From a candidate division WOR-1 bacterium RIFOXYB2_FULL_46_45 (GTDB lineage Bacteria; Margulisbacteria; WOR-1; XYC2-FULL-46-14), in contig MEUE01000003.1 in assembly GCA_001771585.1 (NCBI GenBank), positions 474,109 through 538,108 of the forward strand: a stretch of 64,000 nt of DNA, in the 5' to 3' direction. How positions within the stretch are numbered: the first letter of the stretch is position 1; the number at the start of each line of letters is the position of its first letter. Under the pieces are notes generated by a model, which saw only the letters and a program-made list of their open reading frames with translations, had not been told where the DNA came from and did no database searches. This document shows, in pieces, positions 41,134 to 49,801 of the stretch. Both the position numbers and the translations under genes were made by a program.

Positions 41134-44100
41134 ATGCCAGCAAAAATTTTTAAAGCTACATTAATATTAACGGCCTGCCTGCTACTCTCCGGTTTCTCGT
41201 TGCCCAACCCGACCGAGGCGCTCCGCGAAAATGTCCGCCAGCAGGCGCTCGCAAGCTTTAGGGGGCTTTTCCACAAGGAAGTTAAGATCGGCTCCGCCGG
41301 CGGAAGGATTTTGGGACAGATCGTTTTGAAAGATGTCGAAATCTCCGAAGATTTTAAGGCAAAAACGGTCAAGATAAACTTCAACCTGGTCAAGTTTATG
41401 CAAAACAAAGGGGATGTCGTCCCCGCCATCACTTCAATTGAAATTGACGGGGGAGAAGTCAGGGCCATCCGCGACAAAAATAACCAAATCAACCTGACCG
41501 CCCTCTTTGTCGACCCGAACGCGAAAAGCAACACCCCGATCGACTTCCCGACCAAAGCGAAAATATACGTTAAAAACTCCAAAGCGGAATATCTTGACCA
41601 GCCGCTCGGCTATAAAAATAAATTTGAGGCCTTAAACGGCACAATTGATTTGAGGCAACCGCCGATTTTGAGGTTTACCGCCAACACGGTGAGCCAGGGG
41701 ATAAAGATAAAAATTAATGGCGAAAGCAACCTGGCAAAACAGGATATTAAGCTTGAGATAAATTCCAATCCGGTCAACCTGACGCTGAACTACGCCGGGA
41801 ATCGGCTCTTAATCTCTTCTTCTTCCGACCTCAACATTAATGCGCCGGGGATAAGCGGCCGCGCCAAATCAATTCTGAATGTTTCCGGGACTATCCAAGA
41901 TTTAAACGGAAAAATAACGACCGTTTTTACCAACGCTTCCGCCCTGGGACAACAGCTTGACCGGGGGGAAGCCGACTTTTCATACAATCGCGGCAAAATA
42001 GTCCTTAAAAAACTGGATTTAAAATCAAAAGACGCTTCCCTTTCCGGACACGGGACCGTTTTGAGCGACATGGAAACTGCCCTTTTTGTGGACGCGAAAG
42101 GAATAGTGCTTTCCGGAGAAAATTTTATCGGAACAACCGGAGCCGTCATCAAGCGTTTTGCGGGGACGCTCTCTTTTAAAGCGGACCATGCATTCCTTTC
42201 TGCCCCGATCAGGAACCTGACCGCCTCCGGCAGGATTGAGATCGAAAACGGCAAAATCGCGGACCAGATCATCGATTCCGCCAGCGGCGAGGTCTCTGTT
42301 TCTAAAGGAAAAATCGATTTTCCTTTTCTTGTCGTAAAACGGAAAAAGTCGGTTTTAACCGTTTCCGGTAAAACCGGGATAAACTATCCGACCGATCTTA
42401 AAATAGCGGCTCACAACCTTGACCTGGAAGACCTAAAAATTCTAAACCTCTTTCTCCCTCCAAGGGAACAAAACTTAACCGGCAGGGCTGATTTTGACCT
42501 TTCAATAAATGGGCTGATTGAAAGCGAGACCGAACTCCTTTCGCTTTCGCCGCTGCTTGATTTAACCTACTCCGGAAAGCTGGCGGTAAGAAACGGCGTC
42601 GTCCACGGGGTAAAAATCGTCTCGGCCGAAGCCGATTTTGATTTCACCAGGCGGTGCCTGGCGATCAGGAACGCCGCGATTGACGGAGTAAATTCAAAAA
42701 TTATCGGCTCGGCCGATTACCGGAATGGAATTTGGAGTACCGCTACCTCCGGATACCTGGATACCGATGATTTTGCCTCCTACCTGAACGAATACGGCAA
42801 TTTTGACGGGACGGGGACCTTCCAGCTGGGGATGGACTCTCGCCCCAACGGAAAATTGTCCATTAATTTTAAGAATGTATTTTTTAATAAAATCGCGCTT
42901 GGCAATGTGAAGGCCGGGATCGAAATCAAAGAAAATCTTTTATCCTTCTACGATCCGCTGGTGATCGAAGCTCCCGCCTCCAAATATGAATTGTCCGGAA
43001 AATTTGATCTTTCCTCACAGAAACCCGACCTGCTCTTTAAAATCAGCAAAACCGAAATAAACGATTTGGCGCGGCTCTCCGCTAAAATCTGGAACATCGT
43101 GAGCCCCCGCGCCCAAAAGGACCTTAAATTCAAAAAAGTGGTTTTTCCCGACCCGGAAGATTATCAGCTCTACCCCGGCTATCTGGAATTGTGGGCAAAA
43201 ATTAAGCCGGAAACAATAAAAGAAGAAGATTTTAGAATCCCGGATATAAAAGGAGAGGTGCAGGCGGAGATAAAAATAACGGAGCGGATCGACTTTTCCG
43301 GAAAAATTATTCGTCCGGTGTACCGGGATTACCAATTTGATTCGCTGGAGCTTGAGGGACAATATCAAAACCAACTGCTCAGTTTTAAAAAGGCCTGGGT
43401 CACCAAAAAGGACGGTTATTTATCGGCCTGGGGGACGCTCAATAATTTGCGTTTTAAGGGGCGGGATCTGCCGGTTGACCTTTTGGGATTGATTCTCGGC
43501 AAAAAAGATTATAAGGGCAAATTTAATTTGGACGGGACCTTTGGCGGGGAACCGGACAATCCCAAGGTTTCTCTCTCTTTGCAGGGACGGGACCTGTCTC
43601 TGGCGGATATAAAATACCGGGAGATTTCGGCCGAAGCCTCCCTGGAAAATAAGGAGCTTATGATCGGTTTTTTTGATTTAAAAACCGAGACCGGAAAGTC
43701 GCATTTGGACGGGACCTTGTCGCTGAAGGACTTTTTGTTTGACTTGAACGTTGAAATAAGCAACGAAGCGCTCGGCCTGATAAATTTATTTAACGACACC
43801 GTGCATTACCGCAAGGGGAAAGCGGACGGAAAAATGCGGATCTCAAACAACACGGCAGAAGGAAGTTTTGAAGTTAAAGACGCGGTCTTTGAAGTTCTAA
43901 AGCCAAGTTCAAAGATTGAAAGAGTGAATCTGGCCCTGTCCGGAGACGGCAATTTGCTCCGCTTAACCAAATTGCAGGGGATCTGGTTCGGCAAAGGGAC
44001 AAAATATTATCCCAACCGCCTCTCACTTGCCGCCAATATCAACCTGGCAAGCCAAACGATCAACGCTTCGCTCTTTGATACCTTGATAACAATGGACCTT

Positions 44101-45300
44101 GAAAACAGCTATGCCGGGAAGGTTTACTGCGAGAAGCTGAAATTAAAAGGCTCTCTGTCAAAACCTCTCCTCTCCGGAAAATTGACCTTTTCCGACGGGA
44201 TCCTTTATCTGCCGGAAGGAGGAAAGTCTTCCCCTCCCCCAGTTTCGGCCGCCTTTGACCTGAACCTTAATTTTTTAAAAAACATGTACGTCACCAGCGG
44301 CAACTTAAATTCGATGGATTTGACCAACCTTTTTATAAACCTGGAAGTCCAGGGAAGGGATCTTGTTTTAAAGGGGGATACCGCCGCCCCAACTCTGGCG
44401 GGAGAAGTTCAACTCAAGCGCGGGGCGGTCACCGTCTTCAACCGCGAGTTTGACCTCCTCTCCGCAACCGACCAGGAAAAGTTTTATCCCTATGACGCCG
44501 AAAAGGTCGGCCAGAACTATGCCCGCTTCTCTCCGGAATACGGAATCTTCCCCTATTTAAATATTACCGGCAAAGTGGTTGTCCTGGAAGATTCCGTTCC
44601 TACCCCCCCCAATTCTTCTCTGCCTGCTATTCCTACAACCGCCCCGGAGTCTACGACTATGCCTTTGGAAAAGAAGGAAATAAACGTAGTCGCTAAAATC
44701 CGGGGAGTCCCAGGAGCTACAGACCTAGTGCGGGGCTTAAAAATCGATTTTGAGGCCTTCACCGAAGATAAAAACACTTCCCCTTCGCAAATGGTCAAAG
44801 CCCCTTATTCAGACAAGGATGTCCGGTTCCTTTTGCTCCCCGATTTCGTCAGATCATTCATTGGGACCTCCAAAGAGAATGTCCAGGGCTCCGATGTGGC
44901 GGCCGACTATCTGGACAGCCGGCTGAAGGTGATGGTCTTCAGAAATTTAGAGAGGCGGCTGGAAGAATCGCTGGGGCTTGAAAGCCTGACCCTGCAATAC
45001 AATTTTGGAAAAGACCTGCGCCGGACCTTTGGATCAACCTCAACCGCAACGACCACCCCCCAGCCGCTTTACGGCATCGGTTTTATCAAGGGATTCTACG
45101 ACCGCCTTTATGTTGACTTAAAATACGCCCAATTCGACCAGAGTATCGCGACCTATAAGAACGCCACTTCATTAAATTATGAGATAACCTATCGGCTCTC
45201 ACCGACTTTCGGTTTGGCTTATTATCAGGAACCGTTAACTTATAGCGGAGTCAATACCAATTATTATAAGTTGACACTCAAAGGAGCGGTGCAATTCTAA
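41134..45300 (+). CDS. tamB: TamB-like AsmA/DUF490 envelope-assembly protein
   Basis: 1388 aa. N-terminal hydrophobic signal anchor (KIFKATLILTACLLLSGFSL), then a very long run of beta strands of the AsmA/DUF490 kind (repeated short strands with GxxxLSG-type units), and the C-terminal TamB region (KDLRRTFGSTS, GIGFIKGFYDRLYVDLKYAQ), ending ...KLTLKGAVQF. TamB spans the periplasm as a lipid-conducting or barrel-assembly partner of an Omp85 protein. The BamA-type gene follows 19 bases downstream, so the pair forms a module. A Pro/Thr-rich insert with many Thr/Pro codons occurs around residues 1155-1180. Confidence 0.9.
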   Translation: MPAKIFKATLILTACLLLSGFSLPNPTEALRENVRQQALASFRGLFHKEVKIGSAGGRILGQIVLKDVEISEDFKAKTVKINFNLVKFMQNKGDVVPAITSIEIDGGEVRAIRDKNNQINLTALFVDPNAKSNTPIDFPTKAKIYVKNSKAEYLDQPLGYKNKFEALNGTIDLRQPPILRFTANTVSQGIKIKINGESNLAKQDIKLEINSNPVNLTLNYAGNRLLISSSSDLNINAPGISGRAKSILNVSGTIQDLNGKITTVFTNASALGQQLDRGEADFSYNRGKIVLKKLDLKSKDASLSGHGTVLSDMETALFVDAKGIVLSGENFIGTTGAVIKRFAGTLSFKADHAFLSAPIRNLTASGRIEIENGKIADQIIDSASGEVSVSKGKIDFPFLVVKRKKSVLTVSGKTGINYPTDLKIAAHNLDLEDLKILNLFLPPREQNLTGRADFDLSINGLIESETELLSLSPLLDLTYSGKLAVRNGVVHGVKIVSAEADFDFTRRCLAIRNAAIDGVNSKIIGSADYRNGIWSTATSGYLDTDDFASYLNEYGNFDGTGTFQLGMDSRPNGKLSINFKNVFFNKIALGNVKAGIEIKENLLSFYDPLVIEAPASKYELSGKFDLSSQKPDLLFKISKTEINDLARLSAKIWNIVSPRAQKDLKFKKVVFPDPEDYQLYPGYLELWAKIKPETIKEEDFRIPDIKGEVQAEIKITERIDFSGKIIRPVYRDYQFDSLELEGQYQNQLLSFKKAWVTKKDGYLSAWGTLNNLRFKGRDLPVDLLGLILGKKDYKGKFNLDGTFGGEPDNPKVSLSLQGRDLSLADIKYREISAEASLENKELMIGFFDLKTETGKSHLDGTLSLKDFLFDLNVEISNEALGLINLFNDTVHYRKGKADGKMRISNNTAEGSFEVKDAVFEVLKPSSKIERVNLALSGDGNLLRLTKLQGIWFGKGTKYYPNRLSLAANINLASQTINASLFDTLITMDLENSYAGKVYCEKLKLKGSLSKPLLSGKLTFSDGILYLPEGGKSSPPPVSAAFDLNLNFLKNMYVTSGNLNSMDLTNLFINLEVQGRDLVLKGDTAAPTLAGEVQLKRGAVTVFNREFDLLSATDQEKFYPYDAEKVGQNYARFSPEYGIFPYLNITGKVVVLEDSVPTPPNSSLPAIPTTAPESTTMPLEKKEINVVAKIRGVPGATDLVRGLKIDFEAFTEDKNTSPSQMVKAPYSDKDVRFLLLPDFVRSFIGTSKENVQGSDVAADYLDSRLKVMVFRNLERRLEESLGLESLTLQYNFGKDLRRTFGSTSTATTTPQPLYGIGFIKGFYDRLYVDLKYAQFDQSIATYKNATSLNYEITYRLSPTFGLAYYQEPLTYSGVNTNYYKLTLKGAVQF

Positions 45301-45304
45301 AATG

Positions 45305-45313
45305 TGTTATAAT
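45305..45313 (+). promoter_or_regulatory. Extended -10 promoter of bamA
   Basis: TGT-TATAAT (45305-45313), 6 nt before the ATG at 45320, with no Shine-Dalgarno and no -35 box. It would let bamA be made separately from tamB. Confidence 0.6.
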
Positions 45314-45319
45314 CAAAGC

Positions 45320-46993
45320 ATGAAAATTCGGATCGCGGTCGCCGCTCTGATACTTCTATTGGCCGGTTCGATCGGTTTCGCCGAACAAGAAAACTTCAAC
45401 TCTGTAATTTATGACCTGGATGTCCGCGGGAACGAAGTGGTAAAAGAAAAGACGATCCTTGAAGCCGTCGACAGCAAGGTGTTGACCACCGTCTCCGAAA
45501 GCCAGATCAACAACGATATCAAAAAAATCTTCTCGCTCGGCTATTTTGAAAATGTCACCGTCTCTTACGAGCCCTATAAAAAAGGGAAGCGGATTGTTTT
45601 CGTCGTCAAGGAAAACCCGCTGATCAAAAAGATACTTGTTTCCGGCAACAGTGTCTATTCCACCGGCGAAGTCAAGACCTTGATGTCTTTAAAAGAAGGG
45701 GAAATCTTAAACTACAAATTGCTCCGGTCAGATATCGACGCGATCCAGGGCAAATACCAAAAAGACGGCTACATTATGGCTAAAGTTACCGATGTCAAAG
45801 CCGATCCGGAAAGCGAAAAACTTTATGTGGATATAAGCGAAGGAAGAATCGAAGGGATAACAATCGAAGGGAATACCAATACCAAGGATTGGGTAATCTT
45901 GAGGGAATTGAATTCCAAAGCCGGAAAAGTTTTCAACGAAAAGACCCTCAAAGCCGATCTCCGCAGGATCTTCAATCTCGGCTATTTCACCGAAGTCAAT
46001 CCGGAGTTTGTCCCGGGGAAAGAAAAGAATTCACTGCTTCTGAACTTAAACATTAAAGAAGCCAAGACCTCGACCATCAACTTCGGCGGCGGCTACGGGG
46101 AGCGGGAAGGCTGGTTTGGGTTTACCGATCTTTCGGTCAACAACATTTTTGGGACCGCCCAAAATGTTTTGTTGAAAGGCCAGGCGGGGCAACAGGTTTC
46201 AACTTACCAGTTTAAATATTATAATCCCTGGTTTTGGCCTCAGAAGCTTGGACCCAGGACCTCCCTCACCGCCCGGATCTGGAACACCATGGGGCGCGAT
46301 ATTTATTTGACTTTGCAGGACGAATATCACATGGGCTGGGACATGGCGATCGGAAAAGATTTAAACGAACAATATAAAAGCAGTTTCTCTTTCGGTTCCG
46401 AAGCGGTCTCTCCGCGCAACAACGCTTCGTTTGAAGCTTATCTTTCAAACTTCATCGGATATTCGCTGTCGTTTGATACCCGCGACGTCTGGATGAATCC
46501 AACCAATGGCGCCTACCACACCCTGTCGTTAAAGCTGGGCTGGAAACACGCCAATAGCGCGGTTACCACCTACAGCAAATACGGGCTGGATCTCAACCGT
46601 TTTTATACGGTCAGGGAAAACACCGTTTACGCCTGGCATATCGGCGGCGGCTACGGCGTGGGCGACATCCCTCTGGGCGAAGAATATTGGGCCGGCTCTC
46701 CCAACACCGTCCGCGGCTACGGACTGGATGAGATAAAAAAAGGGACGCGGCTCTTTTTGATCAACAACGAAATCCGTTATACTTTTAACGAAACCTTGCA
46801 GGGTGTGGTCTTTTTCGACTGGGGTAACGCCTGGAATACCGGACTGCCGGTCTTTTCCGACTTCATCGCCGGCTGGGGACCCGGCGTCCGCCTGAACACT
46901 CCGCTTGGTCCGATCCGCCTTGACTACGGAATGCCGACCAGCAAGCCCTTTGGTACCGGGATGCTTCAGTTTAGTATCGGACAAGCGTTCTAG
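45320..46993 (+). CDS. bamA: Outer-membrane assembly protein BamA (Omp85 family)
   Basis: 557 aa counted from the ATG at 45320, which opens a normal signal peptide (MKIRIAVAALILLLAGSIGF); an ATG at 45302 would add six polar residues. After the signal there are three POTRA domains (about 27-105, 106-180, 181-255; each ends with a strand such as VFVVKENP or YVDISEG), then the 16-strand barrel. The loop 6 motif VRGYGLDEIKKG and LFLINNEIRYTF are present, and it ends with Phe (QFSIGQAF). Three POTRAs instead of five matches TamA, but sequence and size also fit BamA of other phyla. No other Bam genes nearby. Confidence 0.92.
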   Translation: MKIRIAVAALILLLAGSIGFAEQENFNSVIYDLDVRGNEVVKEKTILEAVDSKVLTTVSESQINNDIKKIFSLGYFENVTVSYEPYKKGKRIVFVVKENPLIKKILVSGNSVYSTGEVKTLMSLKEGEILNYKLLRSDIDAIQGKYQKDGYIMAKVTDVKADPESEKLYVDISEGRIEGITIEGNTNTKDWVILRELNSKAGKVFNEKTLKADLRRIFNLGYFTEVNPEFVPGKEKNSLLLNLNIKEAKTSTINFGGGYGEREGWFGFTDLSVNNIFGTAQNVLLKGQAGQQVSTYQFKYYNPWFWPQKLGPRTSLTARIWNTMGRDIYLTLQDEYHMGWDMAIGKDLNEQYKSSFSFGSEAVSPRNNASFEAYLSNFIGYSLSFDTRDVWMNPTNGAYHTLSLKLGWKHANSAVTTYSKYGLDLNRFYTVRENTVYAWHIGGGYGVGDIPLGEEYWAGSPNTVRGYGLDEIKKGTRLFLINNEIRYTFNETLQGVVFFDWGNAWNTGLPVFSDFIAGWGPGVRLNTPLGPIRLDYGMPTSKPFGTGMLQFSIGQAF

Positions 46994-47556
46994 TGGATGA
47001 CAAATTTGAAAAATATATTGAAGAACTCCTGCTTTGGAACAAAAAATTCAACCTGACCTCCATCACCGATCCCAAAGAGATCAAAATAAAACATTTTGAA
47101 GACTCGCTTTCTATTCTGCAGGCAATTGATTTGACAAACCAATCCGTTGTCGATATCGGCAGCGGAGCCGGTTTTCCCGGAATCCCTTTAAAACTCGCGC
47201 GGCCGGGCATTTTGCTTACTTTAATTGAAGCGACCCGCAAAAAGACCGAGTTTTTAAATCATATCGTAAAAACGCTGGGTCTTTCCGGCGTGGTGGTGGT
47301 TTGGGGAAGAGCTGAAACATTAAAAAATAAATACGCCGAAAAATTTGACGTCGCCGTCGCCCGCGCGGTGGCTAAACTGCCGGAATTAATCAAGCTGGCC
47401 TTTCCGCTCTTAAAACCGGGCGGAATCCTAATTGCCCAAAAGGGGCCAAACGTTGAACCTGCCGGGGTAAAAGTAAAAGAGATTAAAGAGATTACGCTAT
47501 CGAATGGGCATAAGAGAACGCTGGTGGTGGTTGAAAAGGCTACTCACCCAAGATAA
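46993..47556 (+). CDS. rsmG: 16S rRNA (guanine(527)-N7)-methyltransferase RsmG (GidB)
   Basis: 187 aa. N-terminal LLLWNKKFNLTSITDPKEI, SAM motif VVDIGSGAGFPGIPLKLARP, ARAVAKLPELIKLAFPLLKPGG and the catalytic-side TLVVVEKA. GTG start overlapping the bamA stop (TAGTG). rsmG followed by parA and parB is the gidB-parA-parB order found near the chromosomal origin in many bacteria. Missing neighbours gidA and trmE may lie elsewhere. Confidence 0.95.
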   Translation: MDDKFEKYIEELLLWNKKFNLTSITDPKEIKIKHFEDSLSILQAIDLTNQSVVDIGSGAGFPGIPLKLARPGILLTLIEATRKKTEFLNHIVKTLGLSGVVVVWGRAETLKNKYAEKFDVAVARAVAKLPELIKLAFPLLKPGGILIAQKGPNVEPAGVKVKEIKEITLSNGHKRTLVVVEKATHPR

Positions 47557-47583
47557 GCTTTTAACCTCTGTTTCTGATTTTAT

Positions 47584-47604
47584 CCCTCTCTATCCTAGAG
47601 AGGG
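47584..47604. repeat. Hairpin 1 downstream of rsmG
   Basis: CCCTCTCTA (47584-47592) pairs exactly with TAGAGAGGG (47596-47604), loop TCC. It shares its stem with a second hairpin 40 bases further on. Not followed by a T run in either direction, so it is not a simple intrinsic terminator. Confidence 0.75.
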
Positions 47605-47644
47605 AGAGCAACATTTTGCGCTTATGTTTTCTTCCTTCCAGCTT

Positions 47645-47667
47645 CCCCTCTCTAGAATAGAGAGGGG
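47645..47667. repeat. Hairpin 2 upstream of parA
   Basis: CCCCTCTCTA (47645-47654) pairs exactly with TAGAGAGGGG (47658-47667), loop GAA. Nearly the same stem as hairpin 1. The two could be REP-like elements or protein-binding sites between rsmG and parA. Confidence 0.75.
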
Positions 47668-47705
47668 TCTAATTAGTTAAAATAGTATTAAAACGTACTT
47701 GGGGT

Positions 47706-47718
47706 GAGTAATTTACTC
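47706..47718. promoter_or_regulatory. Palindrome GAGTAA-T-TTACTC upstream of the parA promoter
   Basis: Perfect 6+1+6 palindrome 12 bases before the -35 box of parA. Its position would suit an operator, for example for ParA/ParB autoregulation; no protein can be assigned. It does not match the parS consensus. Confidence 0.35.
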
Positions 47719-47730
47719 TCTTGAAAAAAA

Positions 47731-47759
47731 TTGACCGCTTAACTCTATGCGAGTATAAT
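47731..47759 (+). promoter_or_regulatory. Promoter of parAB
   Basis: TTGACC (47731-47736), 17-bp spacer, TATAAT (47754-47759), nearly consensus. The ATG at 47774 is 14 nt after the -10 box, giving a leader of only 6-8 nt without Shine-Dalgarno. Confidence 0.75.
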
Positions 47760-47773
47760 ATAACTTACCATCT

Positions 47774-48541
47774 ATGGGAATTATCACTGCAGTCGTAAAC
47801 CAAAAAGGGGGCGTGGGAAAGACCACCACCACCGTCAACCTTGCCGCCTACCTGGCGACCTTCGGAAAGAAAGTGCTCCTGCTCGATCTTGATCCGCAGG
47901 GAAACGCCACCGTCGCCTTCGGGATCGATCGGAACAATATTGAAAACTGCATCTATAATCTTTTAAGCGAGGAACTCCCCATTGAAAATGTTATCCAAAA
48001 AACCAACTTGAACAACCTGGAAGTGATCCCCGCAACCTCCCGCCTGGCCGGTGCCGAAGTAGAGCTGGTCACCGCCGAAGCGCGCGAAGGGCGGCTCAAA
48101 AAAGCGCTCTTTGCCGCCCGCGACCGCTACGACAATATTTTAATCGACTGCCCGCCATCGCTAAATTTATTGACGGTAAACGCCCTGGCGGCGGCGGACG
48201 AAGTGATCGTCCCGATCCAGTGCGAATACTACGCGCTGGAGGGGATCAGCCAACTGATGCACACCCTGGATTTAGTGAAGGAACGACTTAATCCGTCCCT
48301 AAAAATTGCCGGCGTTCTTTTAACTATGTACGACAGCCGCACAATTTTATCCAACCAGGTGGCGGAAGAGGCCAAAAAACATTTTGGAAACAAGGTCTTC
48401 AAGACCATCATCCCCCGCAATGTCCGCCTGGCGGAGGCCCCCGGCTTTGGACAGCCGATCGTTTTTTATGATCCCAATTCACACGGAGCAACCGCTTATG
48501 AAAAATTCGCGAAGGAGGTAATCGGCGATGAATCAGCCTAA
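47774..48541 (+). CDS. parA: Chromosome partitioning ATPase ParA (Soj)
   Basis: 255 aa. Deviant Walker A KGGVGKTTTTVNLAAYLA at residues 10-27 with the signature first Lys, Walker A' LLLDLDPQGNAT, Walker B ILIDCPPSLNLLTVNAL. Length without N-terminal HTH domain is type Ib/chromosomal Soj-like. It moves ParB-parS complexes by nucleotide-dependent nucleoid binding. Forms an operon with parB (14-base overlap). Confidence 0.96.
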   Translation: MGIITAVVNQKGGVGKTTTTVNLAAYLATFGKKVLLLDLDPQGNATVAFGIDRNNIENCIYNLLSEELPIENVIQKTNLNNLEVIPATSRLAGAEVELVTAEAREGRLKKALFAARDRYDNILIDCPPSLNLLTVNALAAADEVIVPIQCEYYALEGISQLMHTLDLVKERLNPSLKIAGVLLTMYDSRTILSNQVAEEAKKHFGNKVFKTIIPRNVRLAEAPGFGQPIVFYDPNSHGATAYEKFAKEVIGDESA

Positions 48542-49385
48542 AAAAGGGCTCGGAAAAGGACTCGACGCTCTGATCCCAAAAGGGACGGTTTTTACATCGG
48601 GGAGGACAATCGTCAACATCGATATTACCAAGATTTTTCCAAACCCCAAACAGCCCCGGACCACCTTTAACGACGCGGACCTGGCCGAACTGGCGGAAAG
48701 CATCAAGGGGAGCGGAGTGATCCAGCCGGTTTTGGCCCGCATGAACAAAAACGGTTACGAGCTGGTGGCGGGAGAGCGGCGCCTGCGCGCGGCAAAACTG
48801 GCCGGTTCCACCACCATCCCCGCGATCATCAAAGACTTTTCGGACGAAGAATCGGCCCAGCTTGCCCTGATTGAAAATCTCCAGCGGGTCGATCTGAACC
48901 CGGTTGACGAAGCCGATGCCTACAACCGCTTGAGCCTGGAATTTAACTGGTCGCAGGACGAGATCGCAAAAAAGGTCGGCAAAAGCCGTTCAACCGTTGC
49001 CAATATGATGCGGATACTTGACCTGCCGGGAGAAGTTTTGGACGGACTGCGCTCCGGAAAAATTTCCGCCGGCCACGCGCGCACCCTTCTGGCCGCGCCC
49101 AAAGAGAACCAGCTCGACCTCTACCGCCAGATTATCTCAAGCAACCTGACGGTGCGCGACATTGAATCGGTGGTCTCACCTGTAGCAGCGGAAGGGAAAA
49201 AAGAACGGAAGAGAGAGAAAAAATATAATATTTTTCAAGACGTTGTCGACCAGCTGATGGGCTGCCTGGGGACCAAGGTCAGGATCTACGGCTCCTGTGA
49301 AAAAGGGAAGATCGAGATCGACTTTTTCTCGAAAGACGATTTAAACCGGCTCCTCGATCTAATCTTAAAGAAGGAGGTGCAGTAA
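48528..49385 (+). CDS. parB: Chromosome partitioning protein ParB (Spo0J)
   Basis: 285 aa. N-terminal KKGLGKGLDALIPKG (ParA-interacting arm), ParB/Srx CTPase domain with FPNPKQPRTTFNDADLAEL and GERRLRAAKLAG, ENLQRVDLNPVDEA, the HTH IAKKVGKSRSTVANMMRIL, GHARTLLA and a C-terminal dimer domain. Binds parS and CTP, forms sliding clamps that ParA segregates and that load SMC. The SMC here is a highly reduced form, so whether ParB still loads it is an open question. I found no clear parS in the window. Confidence 0.96.
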   Translation: MNQPKKGLGKGLDALIPKGTVFTSGRTIVNIDITKIFPNPKQPRTTFNDADLAELAESIKGSGVIQPVLARMNKNGYELVAGERRLRAAKLAGSTTIPAIIKDFSDEESAQLALIENLQRVDLNPVDEADAYNRLSLEFNWSQDEIAKKVGKSRSTVANMMRILDLPGEVLDGLRSGKISAGHARTLLAAPKENQLDLYRQIISSNLTVRDIESVVSPVAAEGKKERKREKKYNIFQDVVDQLMGCLGTKVRIYGSCEKGKIEIDFFSKDDLNRLLDLILKKEVQ

Positions 49386-49387
49386 AA

Positions 49388-49546
49388 ATGGGCAAAGCGC
49401 TAAAGATCATAATCGGGATCGCATTGATACTCATCGGAGCCTATACCGTTTATCTGTGGTGGGGGGATGTTTTGACTCTGATCCGCGGGGGGATCGGCCT
49501 GGCGATTATTCTGGCCGGCCTGATTGCCTTTGCGCTTCTAGATTAG
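49388..49546 (+). CDS. Small two-span membrane protein (52 aa)
   Basis: Short gene with excellent start signals: AAGGAGGTG (49371-49379) 8 nt before the ATG at 49388. The protein is two hydrophobic helices (LKIIIGIALILIGAYTVYLW and IGLAIILAGLIAFALL) joined by a short WGDVLTLIRGG turn, so a membrane hairpin. It begins two bases after parB and is surely cotranscribed with parAB. No family known to me. It converges on the 77-aa gene with a 41-base overlap. Confidence 0.75.
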   Translation: MGKALKIIIGIALILIGAYTVYLWWGDVLTLIRGGIGLAIILAGLIAFALLD

Positions 49547-49739
49547 CGATCGTATCGACAACCGAGAGCCCGTCCTGGGCAGAATTTAGAAGTGCCCGGT
49601 AGAGCTCCCTGGTTTTTTGGTCAAGCGTCGCGAGATGCGGCGCCAGTTGCGCCTCAAAAACCGCCTTCGCTTCCGGACCTAATATCTTATAGACCTCCAA
49701 AAAACGCTCAATATCCTTTAAAAGCTTCTCTTTGTCCAT
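49506..49739 (-). CDS. Small helical protein, unknown function
   Basis: 77 aa counted from the ATG at 49739, which has AGGA 5 nt upstream; an ATG at 49760 would add seven hydrophobic residues. All helical: MDKEKLLKDIERFLEVYKIL, then FEAQLAPHLATLDQKTREL and ALLNSAQDGLSVVDTIANLE. No membrane segment. Divergent from the DUF1015 gene with 62 bases between the starts. I do not recognise the family; a regulatory or adaptor helix bundle is possible. Confidence 0.6.
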   Translation of the reverse strand: MDKEKLLKDIERFLEVYKILGPEAKAVFEAQLAPHLATLDQKTRELYRALLNSAQDGLSVVDTIANLEAQRQSGRPE

Positions 49740-49763
49740 GATTATCCTAAATTTTAGCACAAG

Positions 49764-49792
49764 TTGCGATTTTAGTCGCTCTATGTTATATT
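49764..49792 (+). promoter_or_regulatory. Promoter of the DUF1015 gene
   Basis: TTGCGA (49764-49769), 17-bp spacer, TGT-extended TATATT (49787-49792), 9 nt to the ATG at 49802, no Shine-Dalgarno: leaderless layout. Confidence 0.65.
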
Positions 49793-49801
49793 AGAATAAT
49801 C

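Noticed and set aside
43585-43605. GGGAC...GACCTGTCTC in tamB, similar to the rsmE palindrome
   Set aside because: Only a partial match with no full palindrome; the shared GRDLSL residues are compatible with chance.
47774-49385. parS sites near parAB
   Set aside because: I found no sequence close to the TGTTTCACGTGAAACA consensus; a genome-wide search is needed.
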